From an uncultured Eubacteriales bacterium (GTDB taxonomy: Bacteria; Bacillota; Clostridia; Christensenellales; Aristaeellaceae): a stretch of DNA of 54,236 bases. The stretch covers positions 1-54,236 of the forward strand of contig OMYT01000022.1 of the NCBI GenBank assembly GCA_900315315.1, in the 5' to 3' direction. The translations under genes and the position numbers were made by a program. Within the stretch, counting starts at the first letter, position 1; each line of letters starts with the position of its first letter. The notes under the pieces are model-generated. The model ran no database searches and was not told the origin of the DNA. It saw only the letters and a list, made by a program, of their open reading frames with translations. Positions 16,889-25,664 of the stretch are shown piece by piece.

Positions 16889-17026
16889 AACCAGCCTCCT
16901 GCAAAAGATCAGATTCGATTATACCTCATGAACAGCGTTGACGTACAGTGGAAAAACAACAGGACAGCAGACGGTTGACAGGCAAGTGTCTTTTCTGTAA
17001 CAATATCAGCAAGGGAGATGAAGGCA

Positions 17027-18070
17027 ATGAATAAAACCGGTACACAGCGGATTGAAACCCACCGGCTGATCCTGAGACCTTTCCGGATCGAAGACGCGGA
17101 GGATATGTTCAGCAACTGGGCTTCAGACCCGGAAGTCACCCGGTTCCTGACCTGGCCGACGCACACGGATGCGGACGTTTCCCGGGTTGTCCTGAACAGC
17201 TGGATCCCGCAATACGAAGACGGCAGTTTTTTCAACTGGGCGATCGAGTGGAAGGAGAACGGTTCGGTGATCGGCAACATTTCCGTCGTCAGGCTCATTG
17301 AAGAGACGGAAACCGCGGACATCGGGTACTGCATGAGCAGGGAATACTGGGGAAGGGGTATCATGCCCGAGGCGCTGCGGGCCGTGACGGACTATCTGTT
17401 CGACACGATCGGCGTCAACCGGGTAACCGCCTGCCATGATGTGAACAATCCCAAGTCCGGGCGGGTGATGCAGAAAGCCGGACTGAAGTTCGAGGGGATT
17501 ATGCGCGGGGCGGGGAAGAACAACCTGGGCATCTGCGATGAAGTCCGCTACGGGCTCCTCCGAAGCGACAGGGAACCGGAGCCGGTCCGCGGGAAGGCGG
17601 AAGTTACGGTACGGTTTGTCCGAGAGGAGGAACTGGACAGCGTCAACAGGCTGCGCAGGCAGGTAAACGACCTGCATGTGGCCGGAAAACCGGAAATCTT
17701 TAAACCGGGCTTCGGTGACGAACTCAGGAACTACATATACACGATCTACGGGGACCCCAATCAGAAGATTGTCGTTGCAGAACTGGACGGCAGCCTTTGC
17801 GGATTTGCGGTGCTGAACCATATCATCCGTCCGGAAACACCGTTCATGTATGTACGGGATTATCTGGATGTGGATGAGTTCTGCGTGGATGAAAACTACC
17901 GGCGGCAGGGAATCGCCGGCGCGATGATTCACTTTATCCGCGATTATGCCAAAGAAAAAGGCTTCAACCGGCTGGAACTGAACATGTGGGAGTTCAACCG
18001 GGGTGCGCTGGCCTTTTATGAGGCGGCGGGGTTCAGAACCTACCGGAGATATATGGAGATGAAATTGTAA
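17027..18070 (+). CDS. Two-domain GNAT acetyltransferase (RimJ-like plus GNAT)
   Basis: 347 aa with two acetyltransferase domains. Residues 1-180 are RimJ/RimL-like (IETHRLILRPFRIEDAEDMF, then SREYWGRGIMPEALR near 107 as acetyl-CoA loop, and NPKSGRVMQKAGLKFEG). Residues 190-347 form a second GNAT (DEFCVDENYRRQGIAGAMI near 286, NRGALAFYEAAGF at the end). Each half alone is a known type; the fusion suggests two substrates or a regulated dimer. AAGGGAG at 17011-17017 favours ATG 17027 over 17018. TTGACA at 16975 may be the -35, with a weak -10. Confidence 0.87.
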   Translation: MNKTGTQRIETHRLILRPFRIEDAEDMFSNWASDPEVTRFLTWPTHTDADVSRVVLNSWIPQYEDGSFFNWAIEWKENGSVIGNISVVRLIEETETADIGYCMSREYWGRGIMPEALRAVTDYLFDTIGVNRVTACHDVNNPKSGRVMQKAGLKFEGIMRGAGKNNLGICDEVRYGLLRSDREPEPVRGKAEVTVRFVREEELDSVNRLRRQVNDLHVAGKPEIFKPGFGDELRNYIYTIYGDPNQKIVVAELDGSLCGFAVLNHIIRPETPFMYVRDYLDVDEFCVDENYRRQGIAGAMIHFIRDYAKEKGFNRLELNMWEFNRGALAFYEAAGFRTYRRYMEMKL

Positions 18071-18209
18071 CACGCTATGGAAGGCATTTTGATTCGTCGG
18101 TAAATATGAAGTGAACTAAACCGCCTTCGGCGGTAGCTCGTTCCCAAACTGATCAAAGTTACTCTGACCAGGTTACGGGCTGAAAGAGGAACATCATATT
18201 GACAACTTT

Positions 18210-18425
18210 ATGGACTACGTGATGGTTGACACCGGGTTGTTCGCCAACATGACCAGCACAAAGCCCATTGACTTTGACGGCGCGCTGGCCGGACTGCTGC
18301 TGCAGGATCTTGACGACGGTCATTCCGGCGTCAACCAGTTCAGCTGGCGCTGCGGACAGGATAATTCCCTGATCGACAAATCGAAGTTTATTAAGGCTGC
18401 ACTTGCATCTGAAAGTTACTCGTAA
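18210..18425 (+). CDS. Unrecognised short reading frame, possible gene remnant
   Basis: 71 aa beginning MDYVMVDTGLFANMTSTKP, with an acidic, glycine-rich middle (LLLQDLDDGHSGVNQFSW). No signal peptide, no membrane span, no family recognised. There is no good ribosome site; in-frame codons continue upstream to a stop near 18166 (GLKEEHHIDNF), so it may be the end of a decayed gene. The flanks, 18071-18209 and 18426-18456, hold only a small hairpin (CCGCC-TTC-GGCGG at 18121-18133). Confidence 0.3.
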   Translation: MDYVMVDTGLFANMTSTKPIDFDGALAGLLLQDLDDGHSGVNQFSWRCGQDNSLIDKSKFIKAALASESYS

Positions 18426-18456
18426 ATACGGCATACTTTCGAAAGGGAAGAAAACC

Positions 18457-19320
18457 ATGAATGAGTTGTATGTTACAGATCTTGACGGCACATTGCTGAA
18501 CAGGCAGGATCGGGTCAGCCCATTCAGTGTCCGGGTTATTAATGAACTGGCAGAAAAAGGTCTGTTTTTAACCTATGCGACAGCCAGATCCCTGGTATCC
18601 GCTTCCAAGGTCACCGAAGGGCTCAGCACAAAGATTCCTGTGATTGCCTATAACGGCGCATTTATCTTTCAGCCTTCCACCGGGGAGGTTCTGTCCAGTG
18701 AGGGCTTTACGGATGACGAAAGAAGCATGGTGAGAGAGAAACTGAAACAGTACCGGATCAGTCCCCTTGTTTATTCCTTTATCAACGGGGTTGAAAGAGT
18801 ATCCTGGATTCCACAGCATGAAAATGACGGGATTCGCAGATATCTGAACAACAGGCCGGGGGACAGGCGGTTCAGGGCCGTCCGTGATTCGGATTCACTG
18901 TATCAGGGCAGCGTTTTTTACTACACCTGTATCGGTGAGAAAGATGAATTGCAGCCGGTTTATGATCTGTTTTCCAATGACAGCCATTTCCGTTGTACGA
19001 TGCAGCAGGAACTGTATCGGCCGGAATACTGGTGTGAGATTATGCCGGCAATGGCATCCAAGGCGAACGCGATCCTGAAGCTGAAGGAAATGTGGGGATG
19101 CAGCCGGGTGATTTCCTTCGGTGATGCTGTGAACGATATCCCGATGTTTGAAGTTTCAGATGAATGCTATGCAGTGGAGAATGCGGTTGACGAATTAAAG
19201 GCTGTTGCAACAGGAATAATCGGAAGCAACGACGAAGACGGTGTCGCCAAATGGCTGCTTGATCATACAGATTTTGCCGGCAGTTTGGCAATCTCTGAAA
19301 AAACTTACCGAATCAGGTGA
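18457..19320 (+). CDS. HAD-superfamily Cof-type sugar-phosphate phosphatase
   Basis: 287 aa. Motif I is YVTDLDGTLLN (nucleophile and acid/base Asp near 8 and 10), motif II YATARSLVSA, and motifs III/IV are KANAILKLKE with SFGDAVNDIPMFE near 225. The large cap of the Cof/IIB type separates them. Members hydrolyse hexose phosphates, FMN or PLP in the cytoplasm. GAAAGGGAAG at 18441-18450 sets the ATG at 18457. Single gene; the next gene starts 59 bp later. Confidence 0.9.
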   Translation: MNELYVTDLDGTLLNRQDRVSPFSVRVINELAEKGLFLTYATARSLVSASKVTEGLSTKIPVIAYNGAFIFQPSTGEVLSSEGFTDDERSMVREKLKQYRISPLVYSFINGVERVSWIPQHENDGIRRYLNNRPGDRRFRAVRDSDSLYQGSVFYYTCIGEKDELQPVYDLFSNDSHFRCTMQQELYRPEYWCEIMPAMASKANAILKLKEMWGCSRVISFGDAVNDIPMFEVSDECYAVENAVDELKAVATGIIGSNDEDGVAKWLLDHTDFAGSLAISEKTYRIR

Positions 19321-19379
19321 TCATTGAATGAGTCCTTTTTTGTATCAATAAATGAAATGAGCTATCAGGGAGGCAGCAC

Positions 19380-20066
19380 ATGGATCTGAGTAATGTATAT
19401 TTTGTGATAGGAACATCCTACGCGGGCAAGTCCACGATTGTAAAGAATCTGGCGAAAAAACACCATGGAATTGCACTGGAAGAAAACTATCACGACGCAA
19501 AACTGCCTGAGCTTGACAGCAGGGAATTCCCGGGCCTGACATATACCCGCGATCTTCAGGATTGGCATGAATTTATCCGGCGTACGCCGGACGAGTATGT
19601 CACCTGGCTGGAAAAAACAACGAAGGAATGTGAAATTGTCGAGCTGCAGATCATTGAAGAACTTCTGGAAAAGCCTGAAACACAGGGAAAGAAAATCTTT
19701 GTGGATACCAATATCTGCATCGGGACGCTTCACAGGATTTCAGATGATCAGCATGTCCTTGTCATGCTGGCTGATCCCGAAATCGCGATACACCGTTTCT
19801 TTGATCGCCCTGATCCTGAAAAACAATTCCTTTATCAGCTCATGATGGAGGAACCGGACCCTCAGGCTGCGCTGGATAATTATCGGGAGATCCTCACGCG
19901 GATCTGTTCAAAGGAAAGCTATGATGAACTCCTGCATTCCGGGTTCAAAGTAATCTTCAGGGATGAGGGGCGCAGCCAGGAAGAAACGGTTTTGCTGGCT
20001 GAGAAGATATTCGGAATATCATCATATGCAGACTGCAGCGGATGTGACGAATCGTGTCACAGATGA
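19380..20066 (+). CDS. P-loop nucleotide kinase-like protein
   Basis: 228 aa. The Walker A motif is IGTSYAGKSTIVKNLA near residues 10-25, followed by an acidic region and IFVDTNICIG near 117 (Walker B-like). A basic LID region is not obvious, and the C-terminus is cysteine-rich (DCSGCDESC). It resembles uncharacterised shikimate/nucleoside kinase-like proteins of Clostridia; the substrate is unknown. GGGAGG lies 7 bp upstream of the ATG at 19380. Confidence 0.72.
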   Translation: MDLSNVYFVIGTSYAGKSTIVKNLAKKHHGIALEENYHDAKLPELDSREFPGLTYTRDLQDWHEFIRRTPDEYVTWLEKTTKECEIVELQIIEELLEKPETQGKKIFVDTNICIGTLHRISDDQHVLVMLADPEIAIHRFFDRPDPEKQFLYQLMMEEPDPQAALDNYREILTRICSKESYDELLHSGFKVIFRDEGRSQEETVLLAEKIFGISSYADCSGCDESCHR

Positions 20067-20150
20067 CACGGAGAGATTCTTTTCTTTTTTTCTGCTCCTG
20101 CGTTATGGTTAATCCGTTCCTGAAGACAACGATGAAAGGACGGATGAGCG

Positions 20151-20816
20151 ATGAAATGGAAGAAGCAGTTACGGGCAGGGATCGGCCTGCTGGTGCTGTT
20201 CGTTCTCTGGACGGTACTGATCCGGTGTGTTGATGTACAGGCAGTCGGACCGAAAGGAACCAAGGTCGGTTTCGCCGCGTGGAACGTATGGGTTCATCAC
20301 CTGACCAGCGTTCACATGACGCTTTATACGGTGACCGACTGGCTCGGGCTGGTTCCGATCCTGATCTGCGGATGTTTCGGGATCCTCGGCCTGTGCCAGT
20401 GGATCCGGCGAAAAAGACTTTTGCAGGTGGACCGCGATATTCTCCTTCTGGGCGTTTACTATCTGCTGGTCATTTTGGCGTATCTGCTGTTTGAGATGGT
20501 CCCGATCAATTACCGGCCGGTTCTGATTGACGGGTCTCTGGAGGCGTCCTATCCGTCCTCCACGACGCTGCTGGTGCTGAGCGTTATGCCGACGCTGAAA
20601 CTCCAGACGGACAGAAGATGCGAAAAGCAGACGCTTCGGTATTTTGTGACTGCGTTTACAGTATTATTCTCCGTGTTTATGGTGGTCGGCCGGCTGATTT
20701 CCGGGGTTCATTGGGCAACGGACATCATCGGGTCAGTGATCCTGAGCGCCGGTCTGTTTATGCTGTACTGTGCCGCGGTGGCCCGTGCCGATCTGAGAGA
20801 TGAAGTAAAACTGTGA
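20151..20816 (+). CDS. PAP2-family membrane phosphatase
   Basis: 221 aa with about six membrane helices. The PAP2 signature is split as usual: NYRPVLI near 122, a serine-rich SYPSSTTLL near 134 (replacing the usual PSGH), and GRLISGVHWATDIIGS near 182 with the catalytic His and Asp. The family dephosphorylates undecaprenyl pyrophosphate or phosphatidic acid at the membrane. It precedes the XRE gene by only 10 bp, so they are probably co-transcribed. Confidence 0.82.
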   Translation: MKWKKQLRAGIGLLVLFVLWTVLIRCVDVQAVGPKGTKVGFAAWNVWVHHLTSVHMTLYTVTDWLGLVPILICGCFGILGLCQWIRRKRLLQVDRDILLLGVYYLLVILAYLLFEMVPINYRPVLIDGSLEASYPSSTTLLVLSVMPTLKLQTDRRCEKQTLRYFVTAFTVLFSVFMVVGRLISGVHWATDIIGSVILSAGLFMLYCAAVARADLRDEVKL

Positions 20817-20826
20817 GGAGCAGGGT

Positions 20827-21432
20827 ATGGAATTTCATGAGAAATTACAGGAACTGCGGAAAAGCAAGGGCCTGACGCAGGAAGAACTGGCCGAAGCTCT
20901 GTACGTTTCAAGAACCGCCGTATCGAAATGGGAATCGGGCAGAGGCTATCCCAGTATCGATTCGCTGAAGGAAATCTCCCGCTTTTTCGGTGTAACGATC
21001 GATGAACTGATCTGTCCGCAGGAGATGATGACCGCCGCGGAGAATGACAAAAGGCAGTCGATCGGCAGATATATTTCGGTGATCTGCAATGCGCTGGATC
21101 TGTTGACGGCGGTTCTGCTATTTCTGCCTGTGTTCGGAAACGGAGCGGATTCTCCCGCTTCGGTGTCCCTGTTCCGTCTCACCGGCGTCCAGCCCTGGCT
21201 GAAGATTGTATTTATTGCTGTCATCGGGATTATCTTCCTGAACGGAATCTGCGGCTTGGTTCCTGCCCGTTTTAACAAACCGGCCTGGAGCAAACACCGG
21301 CTTGTGACCGGCATGGCGCTGTCCGTCACAGCCGTCGGTGTTTTTATCGCTGCCAGGCAGCCGTATGCGGGAATCGTCTGCTTTTCCATCCTGGTGATCA
21401 AAACCTGGCTGATGATCAGGGGCAGGGAATGA
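20827..21432 (+). CDS. XRE-family regulator with a C-terminal membrane domain
   Basis: 201 aa. Residues 5-60 are a Cro/CI helix-turn-helix (KGLTQEELAEALYVSRTAVSKW). Residues 80-200 contain about four hydrophobic helices, so the DNA-binding domain is tethered to the membrane. Such proteins are frequent next to transporters or envelope genes, which fits the PAP2 phosphatase gene just upstream. GAGGAG upstream supports the ATG at 20827. Confidence 0.87.
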   Translation: MEFHEKLQELRKSKGLTQEELAEALYVSRTAVSKWESGRGYPSIDSLKEISRFFGVTIDELICPQEMMTAAENDKRQSIGRYISVICNALDLLTAVLLFLPVFGNGADSPASVSLFRLTGVQPWLKIVFIAVIGIIFLNGICGLVPARFNKPAWSKHRLVTGMALSVTAVGVFIAARQPYAGIVCFSILVIKTWLMIRGRE

Positions 21433-21498
21433 TCTCCTCTACGGAGCGTAGGTTGCAAGGAGCCGGTGAGAATCTTGCCAGCTCCTTTATCGCACCAG

Positions 21499-22332
21499 TT
21501 ATCCCTGCTTCAGCGGTACCCAGATATACACCTTCGAGTCATCGGATCCCTCTTCCGGAGGAAGATAAACCTCGATGTCGTATTCACCTGCCAGCTTGTA
21601 GCCCTGCAGCGCGGGCAGCCACTCCGCCCAGATCCTGGTGTTTGTGTCCTGCAGCGTTTTGAGTGTGCAGGGAAACTGGGCCCACAGGCTTCCGGGGATC
21701 ACCCGGGTCTCGCAGCCCTGCGGGATATCCTCCCAGGGGAAATAGAGATCGGCGATCCAGTAGTCAAAATCCTTGCCTTTCATATCGACGCACACGCCGA
21801 AGGTTCCCATGATCGGCCGATTTTCGCCCTGCGCCAGCCATTCATTCCAGAACTTCGGGATCTCCTCATAGCTGGTGTCCGAGTTGAACGGTCTTTTCAC
21901 ACCGATAATTGTAAACGGTGCTTTTTCAACAATGCGGTAATCCATCATACTTCCACCCTCCAATGTGATTTTGATATGCAGCGGAGCGAAAGAACGCAGG
22001 GATGCGCCGGGTTCGCGGGCTTTGGACGGGGAAACGCCGTGAAAGCGCAGGAAGGCTTTGGTAAAGCTGTCCGGTGAATCATAACCGTACCTGAGTGCGA
22101 TATCGATAACCTTCGCGTTCGTCCCGGCCAGTTCCTGGGCTGCCTGCGACATCCTGCGCGCCCGGATGTATTCGCCGACGGTCATTCCGCACAGAGCACC
22201 GAAGATGCGCTGGAAATAGAAGGGAGACAGTGCCGCTTTTCCGGCGATCTCTTCAATGTCCAGTTCATCTGTCAGATGCTGCTCAATATAGTCGATTGAG
22301 CTCTGGAGACCTTCAATCCATCCCTGCATCAT
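21499..22332 (-). CDS. AraC-family regulator with a GyrI-like effector domain
   Basis: 277 aa. Residues 8-105 form the AraC double helix-turn-helix (LSPFYFQRIFGALCGMTVG, then GYDSPDSFTKAFLRFHGVSP). Residues 125-277 are the GyrI/effector-binding domain found in Rob- and BmrR-like regulators (MMDYRIVEKAPFTIIGVKR, then GFGVCVDM-like strands). It likely senses a small hydrophobic ligand. AAAGGAG at 22338-22344 favours the ATG at 22332. No drug pump lies next to it, so targets are unknown. Confidence 0.88.
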   Translation of the reverse strand: MMQGWIEGLQSSIDYIEQHLTDELDIEEIAGKAALSPFYFQRIFGALCGMTVGEYIRARRMSQAAQELAGTNAKVIDIALRYGYDSPDSFTKAFLRFHGVSPSKAREPGASLRSFAPLHIKITLEGGSMMDYRIVEKAPFTIIGVKRPFNSDTSYEEIPKFWNEWLAQGENRPIMGTFGVCVDMKGKDFDYWIADLYFPWEDIPQGCETRVIPGSLWAQFPCTLKTLQDTNTRIWAEWLPALQGYKLAGEYDIEVYLPPEEGSDDSKVYIWVPLKQG

Positions 22333-22516
22333 GGTCACTCCTTTCCGTTGCGTGATCAGTATATCAGATCGGGAAGTCGGATACCCGATTTTCTGTGCTC
22401 TTCTGTGCCGGGTTCGGTCTGTTTATTGTAACTGATATAAACTTTGAAATCAAACGGTTTGCCTGCCGGATATAGCAGCATATACTATTTTACTATAGAT
22501 TTAAATAGATGATAAG

Positions 22517-22525
22517 TGGTATACT
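22517..22525 (+). promoter_or_regulatory. Possible extended -10 promoter of the secreted protein/fucosidase pair
   Basis: TG at 22517-22518 followed by TATACT at 22520-22525 in an A+T-rich stretch. No good -35 is present, as is common for extended -10 promoters. Confidence 0.35.
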
Positions 22526-22593
22526 TGTCATACAGAATATGATCCGGTTGCCGAAGTCTCAGAAGAAAGATACACAGGAAAAGGGAGACCGCA

Positions 22594-24075
22594 ATGAAGA
22601 CTATGGGAAATCAGCCGCATTCAAAGCGAAGGATAACAGCTGTTTTTCTGTTCGTGATCTGTCTGTGTTTTGTGTTTTCTGTAGGATATGCACCGGCGGA
22701 AGTTGCTGCAGAAACAAACGGCGGCCGGGAGCCGATCGATCACAGCGCGGAGCTCGTTGAGATCATGAATCTGAATCTGCGGTATATACTGAATACATGG
22801 TGGCCTTCGGAAAAGGATTATGTATATGCCGCGGCGACCAGCATGAACAGCGATCAGCAGCTGACAGAGGAACGGCGTGCTGCCATCCGGGACAGTGCCC
22901 GTGCCTTTGCTGACTGGCGGGATGTGGACGAGTTTCCCATACTGTATCTCAGCCGGGAACAGGCGGAGAACGGGATCCGTCCGGTCTCTCATGCAATCTA
23001 CTGCATCGCCCTGGCGTTGCATTACGGATATTACGATGAAGAGATAGCCGGCGTGTCCGGGGAAGATGCGGAGGCCATGTGCATCAAGCTGATCAATTCG
23101 GTTGTGGAGGAGCATCGGTCCAACCATCCGGATGATCAGGAGGACCGGTACTGGGGAGACAGCTGGCAGAGCCCGCTGTGGGCGGAGAATATCGGGCTGG
23201 GTGCATGGCTGCTCAGGGACAGTATGAAACCGGAAGATTACGCAAAAGCGGAACGGATGGTTCTCAACGAAGCGGACAGAATGGCCTATGATTTTGAGAT
23301 TCCGTATTACCAGGATGAAAACGGGGAAATCATTTATCCCGGAGATACCAAAGGGGAGGAAATCGCATGGAGCGCGAAGATCCTCGCGCTGGCTTGTGCC
23401 ATGTTCCCTGATTCTGAAAAACTCCCCGACTGGAGCGACAAGCTTGAACGCATGCTGGTCTCTTCAACTGCCATGCAGGAAGATCTCGGGAGTGAGCGGA
23501 TCATCGACGGGAGAAAAGTCGGGGATCTGATTAACGGATCCAACGTGAATGAGGACGGAACCGTGGTCAATCATGATCTTGTCCATATCGATTATATGGC
23601 GACCATATATGAAGAGATGGGTGACACCATCGTTGTTTACAAAATTGCGGGCGAACCTGTACCGGAGGCAGCGACCTTCAATCTGGACAAGATTTATCGG
23701 GGCCTGATTGATGTGGATCTGGGGAAATATGATGAAAGCCGCGCAGGAAAAAACTTTTATCTGCGGGACGAAAACGGACAGCCCACGGGAGAAGTTACAA
23801 TGCCCGGCAAAAACGACTGGGGCAAGCCGGGATATGCGATCTATTACCTGTGCGATGTGATGACAGATAGGCTGGATCTGGATACAGACATCGAAGAAAC
23901 CTGTAAGGCGCATGTTTGGGAAGAACTGCATTATGAAAAAATGCGCGACCAGGTCCGCAGGGAAACGGACGGCAGGATTACAGGGCAGTTCTTCCAGCCG
24001 GGAGAGAATGCCTTTGTTTCCGGTGAATTATTCATGATGCACAACCTGGCGGAAGCATATGTGCTGCAGCGTTAA
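22594..24075 (+). CDS. Secreted protein of unknown function, probable carbohydrate-active enzyme
   Basis: 493 aa with an N-terminal signal peptide (basic NQPHSKRRI, hydrophobic VFLFVICLCFVFSV, cleavage near AEVAA). The mature protein is rich in helices with aromatic and acidic loops: NTWWPSEKDYVYAA near 60, RYWGDSWQSPLWAENIGLGA near 188, NGSNVNEDGTVVNHDLVHID near 314 and QFFQPGENAFVSGELFM near the end. The spacing resembles an (alpha/alpha) toroid fold seen in some lyases and glycosidases, but I do not recognise a family. The GH29 fucosidase gene begins 60 bp downstream, which suggests glycan breakdown. SD GGGAG before the ATG. Confidence 0.65.
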   Translation: MKTMGNQPHSKRRITAVFLFVICLCFVFSVGYAPAEVAAETNGGREPIDHSAELVEIMNLNLRYILNTWWPSEKDYVYAAATSMNSDQQLTEERRAAIRDSARAFADWRDVDEFPILYLSREQAENGIRPVSHAIYCIALALHYGYYDEEIAGVSGEDAEAMCIKLINSVVEEHRSNHPDDQEDRYWGDSWQSPLWAENIGLGAWLLRDSMKPEDYAKAERMVLNEADRMAYDFEIPYYQDENGEIIYPGDTKGEEIAWSAKILALACAMFPDSEKLPDWSDKLERMLVSSTAMQEDLGSERIIDGRKVGDLINGSNVNEDGTVVNHDLVHIDYMATIYEEMGDTIVVYKIAGEPVPEAATFNLDKIYRGLIDVDLGKYDESRAGKNFYLRDENGQPTGEVTMPGKNDWGKPGYAIYYLCDVMTDRLDLDTDIEETCKAHVWEELHYEKMRDQVRRETDGRITGQFFQPGENAFVSGELFMMHNLAEAYVLQR

Positions 24076-24135
24076 TGATGATGTGTTATACTCTTTGCAG
24101 CAAAGAACGGAACGATACAGCAACAGGAGGAGCTT

Positions 24136-25593
24136 ATGAGTCAGCATTTTGAAGCGAGTTTTGATTCCCTGCGCACTTATTCCGCCCCTGAATGGTTCCG
24201 GGACGCGAAGTTCGGTGTCTGGAGCCACTGGGGGCCCCAGAGCGTGCCCATGTTTGGTGACTGGTATGCCCGGAATATGTATATTGAGGGGACGCCGCAG
24301 TATGAATACCACCTGCGGCATTACGGACACCCGTCGAAGTTCGGGTACAAGGACATCTGCGCCCTGTGGAAGGCGGAAACGTTTGACCCGGATGCCCTGA
24401 TGGCAAAATATCACAAAGCCGGCGCGCGCTATCTGATGACCCAGGGCACGCACCATGACCATTTTTTCAACTATGATTCAAAGCTGAACCGGATGAACAG
24501 CGTGAACGTAGGTCCGAAAAAGGATATCCTTGCCCTGTGGAAAGCGGCGGCGGACAAGTACGGCCTGCGCTTCGGGATCAGCGAGCATCTGGGGGCTTCC
24601 TTCTCCTGGTGGCGGGTGAATAAGGGCTGCGACAAATTCGGCCCCTATGCCGGTGTACCGTACGACGGCAACGATCCGGCATACCGGGATTTCTATCATG
24701 CCAACGAGGAACACGGCACGGAGAATCCGGGAGACTGTTCGCCCTGGTATACCGGAAACAAGGCTTTCCGGGACTACTGGCTGAACTGCGTGAATGAGAT
24801 GATCGACCGCTTTCAGCCGGATCTGCTGTACTCCGACGGCGTGCTGCCCTTCGGGGAACACTGGATGGATGATCAGAAGGGGATTGACGAAAAGGACTAC
24901 GAGCTCGGCCTGAAAGCGGTGGCCCGGCTGTACAATACCTCCATCGATCGGCATGGGGAAAACCAGGCAGTGTATCTGCAGAAGGACCGGCGGAAGGAAA
25001 TCTTCAGCGTCGGCGTGCTGGATATTGAAAAGAGCCAGCTGCCGGGAATTATGCCGGATCCGTGGCATACGGATACCTGCATCGGAAACTGGTTCTATGA
25101 CGTACATTCTCCCTATAAGCGGCCGGAGCAGATCATCGAGATGCTGGTGGATATCGTCTCCAAGAACGGTGTGATGCTGCTGAACATCCTGCAGCTGCCG
25201 GACGGCACAATCGACGACGAAGCCGCGTTCATCCTGGATAAGCTGGCGGAGTGGTTTGCCGTCAACAGCGAAGCGGTTTACGGTACGCGGCCGTGGCGCG
25301 TCTTCGGCGAGGGAGAAACACGGGTCAAGATCGACGGCTTTACCGAAGAAAAGACCGACTGGAACCGCAGCGATTTCCGCTTTGTACAGAAGGACGGGGC
25401 GGTTTACGCATTCGCGCTGGGCGCGGCTCCAGGGGAAACGCTCGTGCTGCGCAGTTTCGCGGAGCAGAAAGTGCAGTCTGTGGAACTGCTGGGCGTCGGG
25501 CCGGTGGAGTTCAGGCAGGAGTTCGGGCTGTTGATTGTACAGCTGCCGGGGAAACTGCCGTCTATTTGTGCGAACACTCTGAAAATCAGATAA
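24136..25593 (+). CDS. Alpha-L-fucosidase, GH29
   Basis: 485 aa, no signal peptide. GH29 motifs: WFRDAKFGVWSHWGPQSVP near 20, RYLMTQGTHHDHFFNY near 98-113, and the nucleophile Asp in PDLLYSDGVLPFGEHW near 232-247. The C-terminus is the beta-sandwich domain. Retaining exo-fucosidases cut fucose from host or plant glycans; without a signal peptide this one probably acts on imported oligosaccharides. ACAGGAGGAG before the ATG. It follows the unrecognised secreted protein with a 60-bp gap and is convergent with thrS. Confidence 0.92.
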   Translation: MSQHFEASFDSLRTYSAPEWFRDAKFGVWSHWGPQSVPMFGDWYARNMYIEGTPQYEYHLRHYGHPSKFGYKDICALWKAETFDPDALMAKYHKAGARYLMTQGTHHDHFFNYDSKLNRMNSVNVGPKKDILALWKAAADKYGLRFGISEHLGASFSWWRVNKGCDKFGPYAGVPYDGNDPAYRDFYHANEEHGTENPGDCSPWYTGNKAFRDYWLNCVNEMIDRFQPDLLYSDGVLPFGEHWMDDQKGIDEKDYELGLKAVARLYNTSIDRHGENQAVYLQKDRRKEIFSVGVLDIEKSQLPGIMPDPWHTDTCIGNWFYDVHSPYKRPEQIIEMLVDIVSKNGVMLLNILQLPDGTIDDEAAFILDKLAEWFAVNSEAVYGTRPWRVFGEGETRVKIDGFTEEKTDWNRSDFRFVQKDGAVYAFALGAAPGETLVLRSFAEQKVQSVELLGVGPVEFRQEFGLLIVQLPGKLPSICANTLKIR

Positions 25594-25606
25594 TCATGGT
25601 CTTATC

Positions 25607-25640
25607 AAAAGAGGATCCGGCCGAAATTGGTCGGATCCTC
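25607..25640 (-). terminator. Terminator of thrS
   Basis: GAGGATCCGGCC (25611-25622) pairs with GGTCGGATCCTC (25629-25640) around a six-base loop with one wobble pair. On the minus strand the stem is followed by TTTT (25607-25610), so it acts on the thrS transcript; on the plus strand no T-run follows. Confidence 0.75.
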
Positions 25641-25664
25641 TGTCGTTAAAGGGTTACTGCCGGA

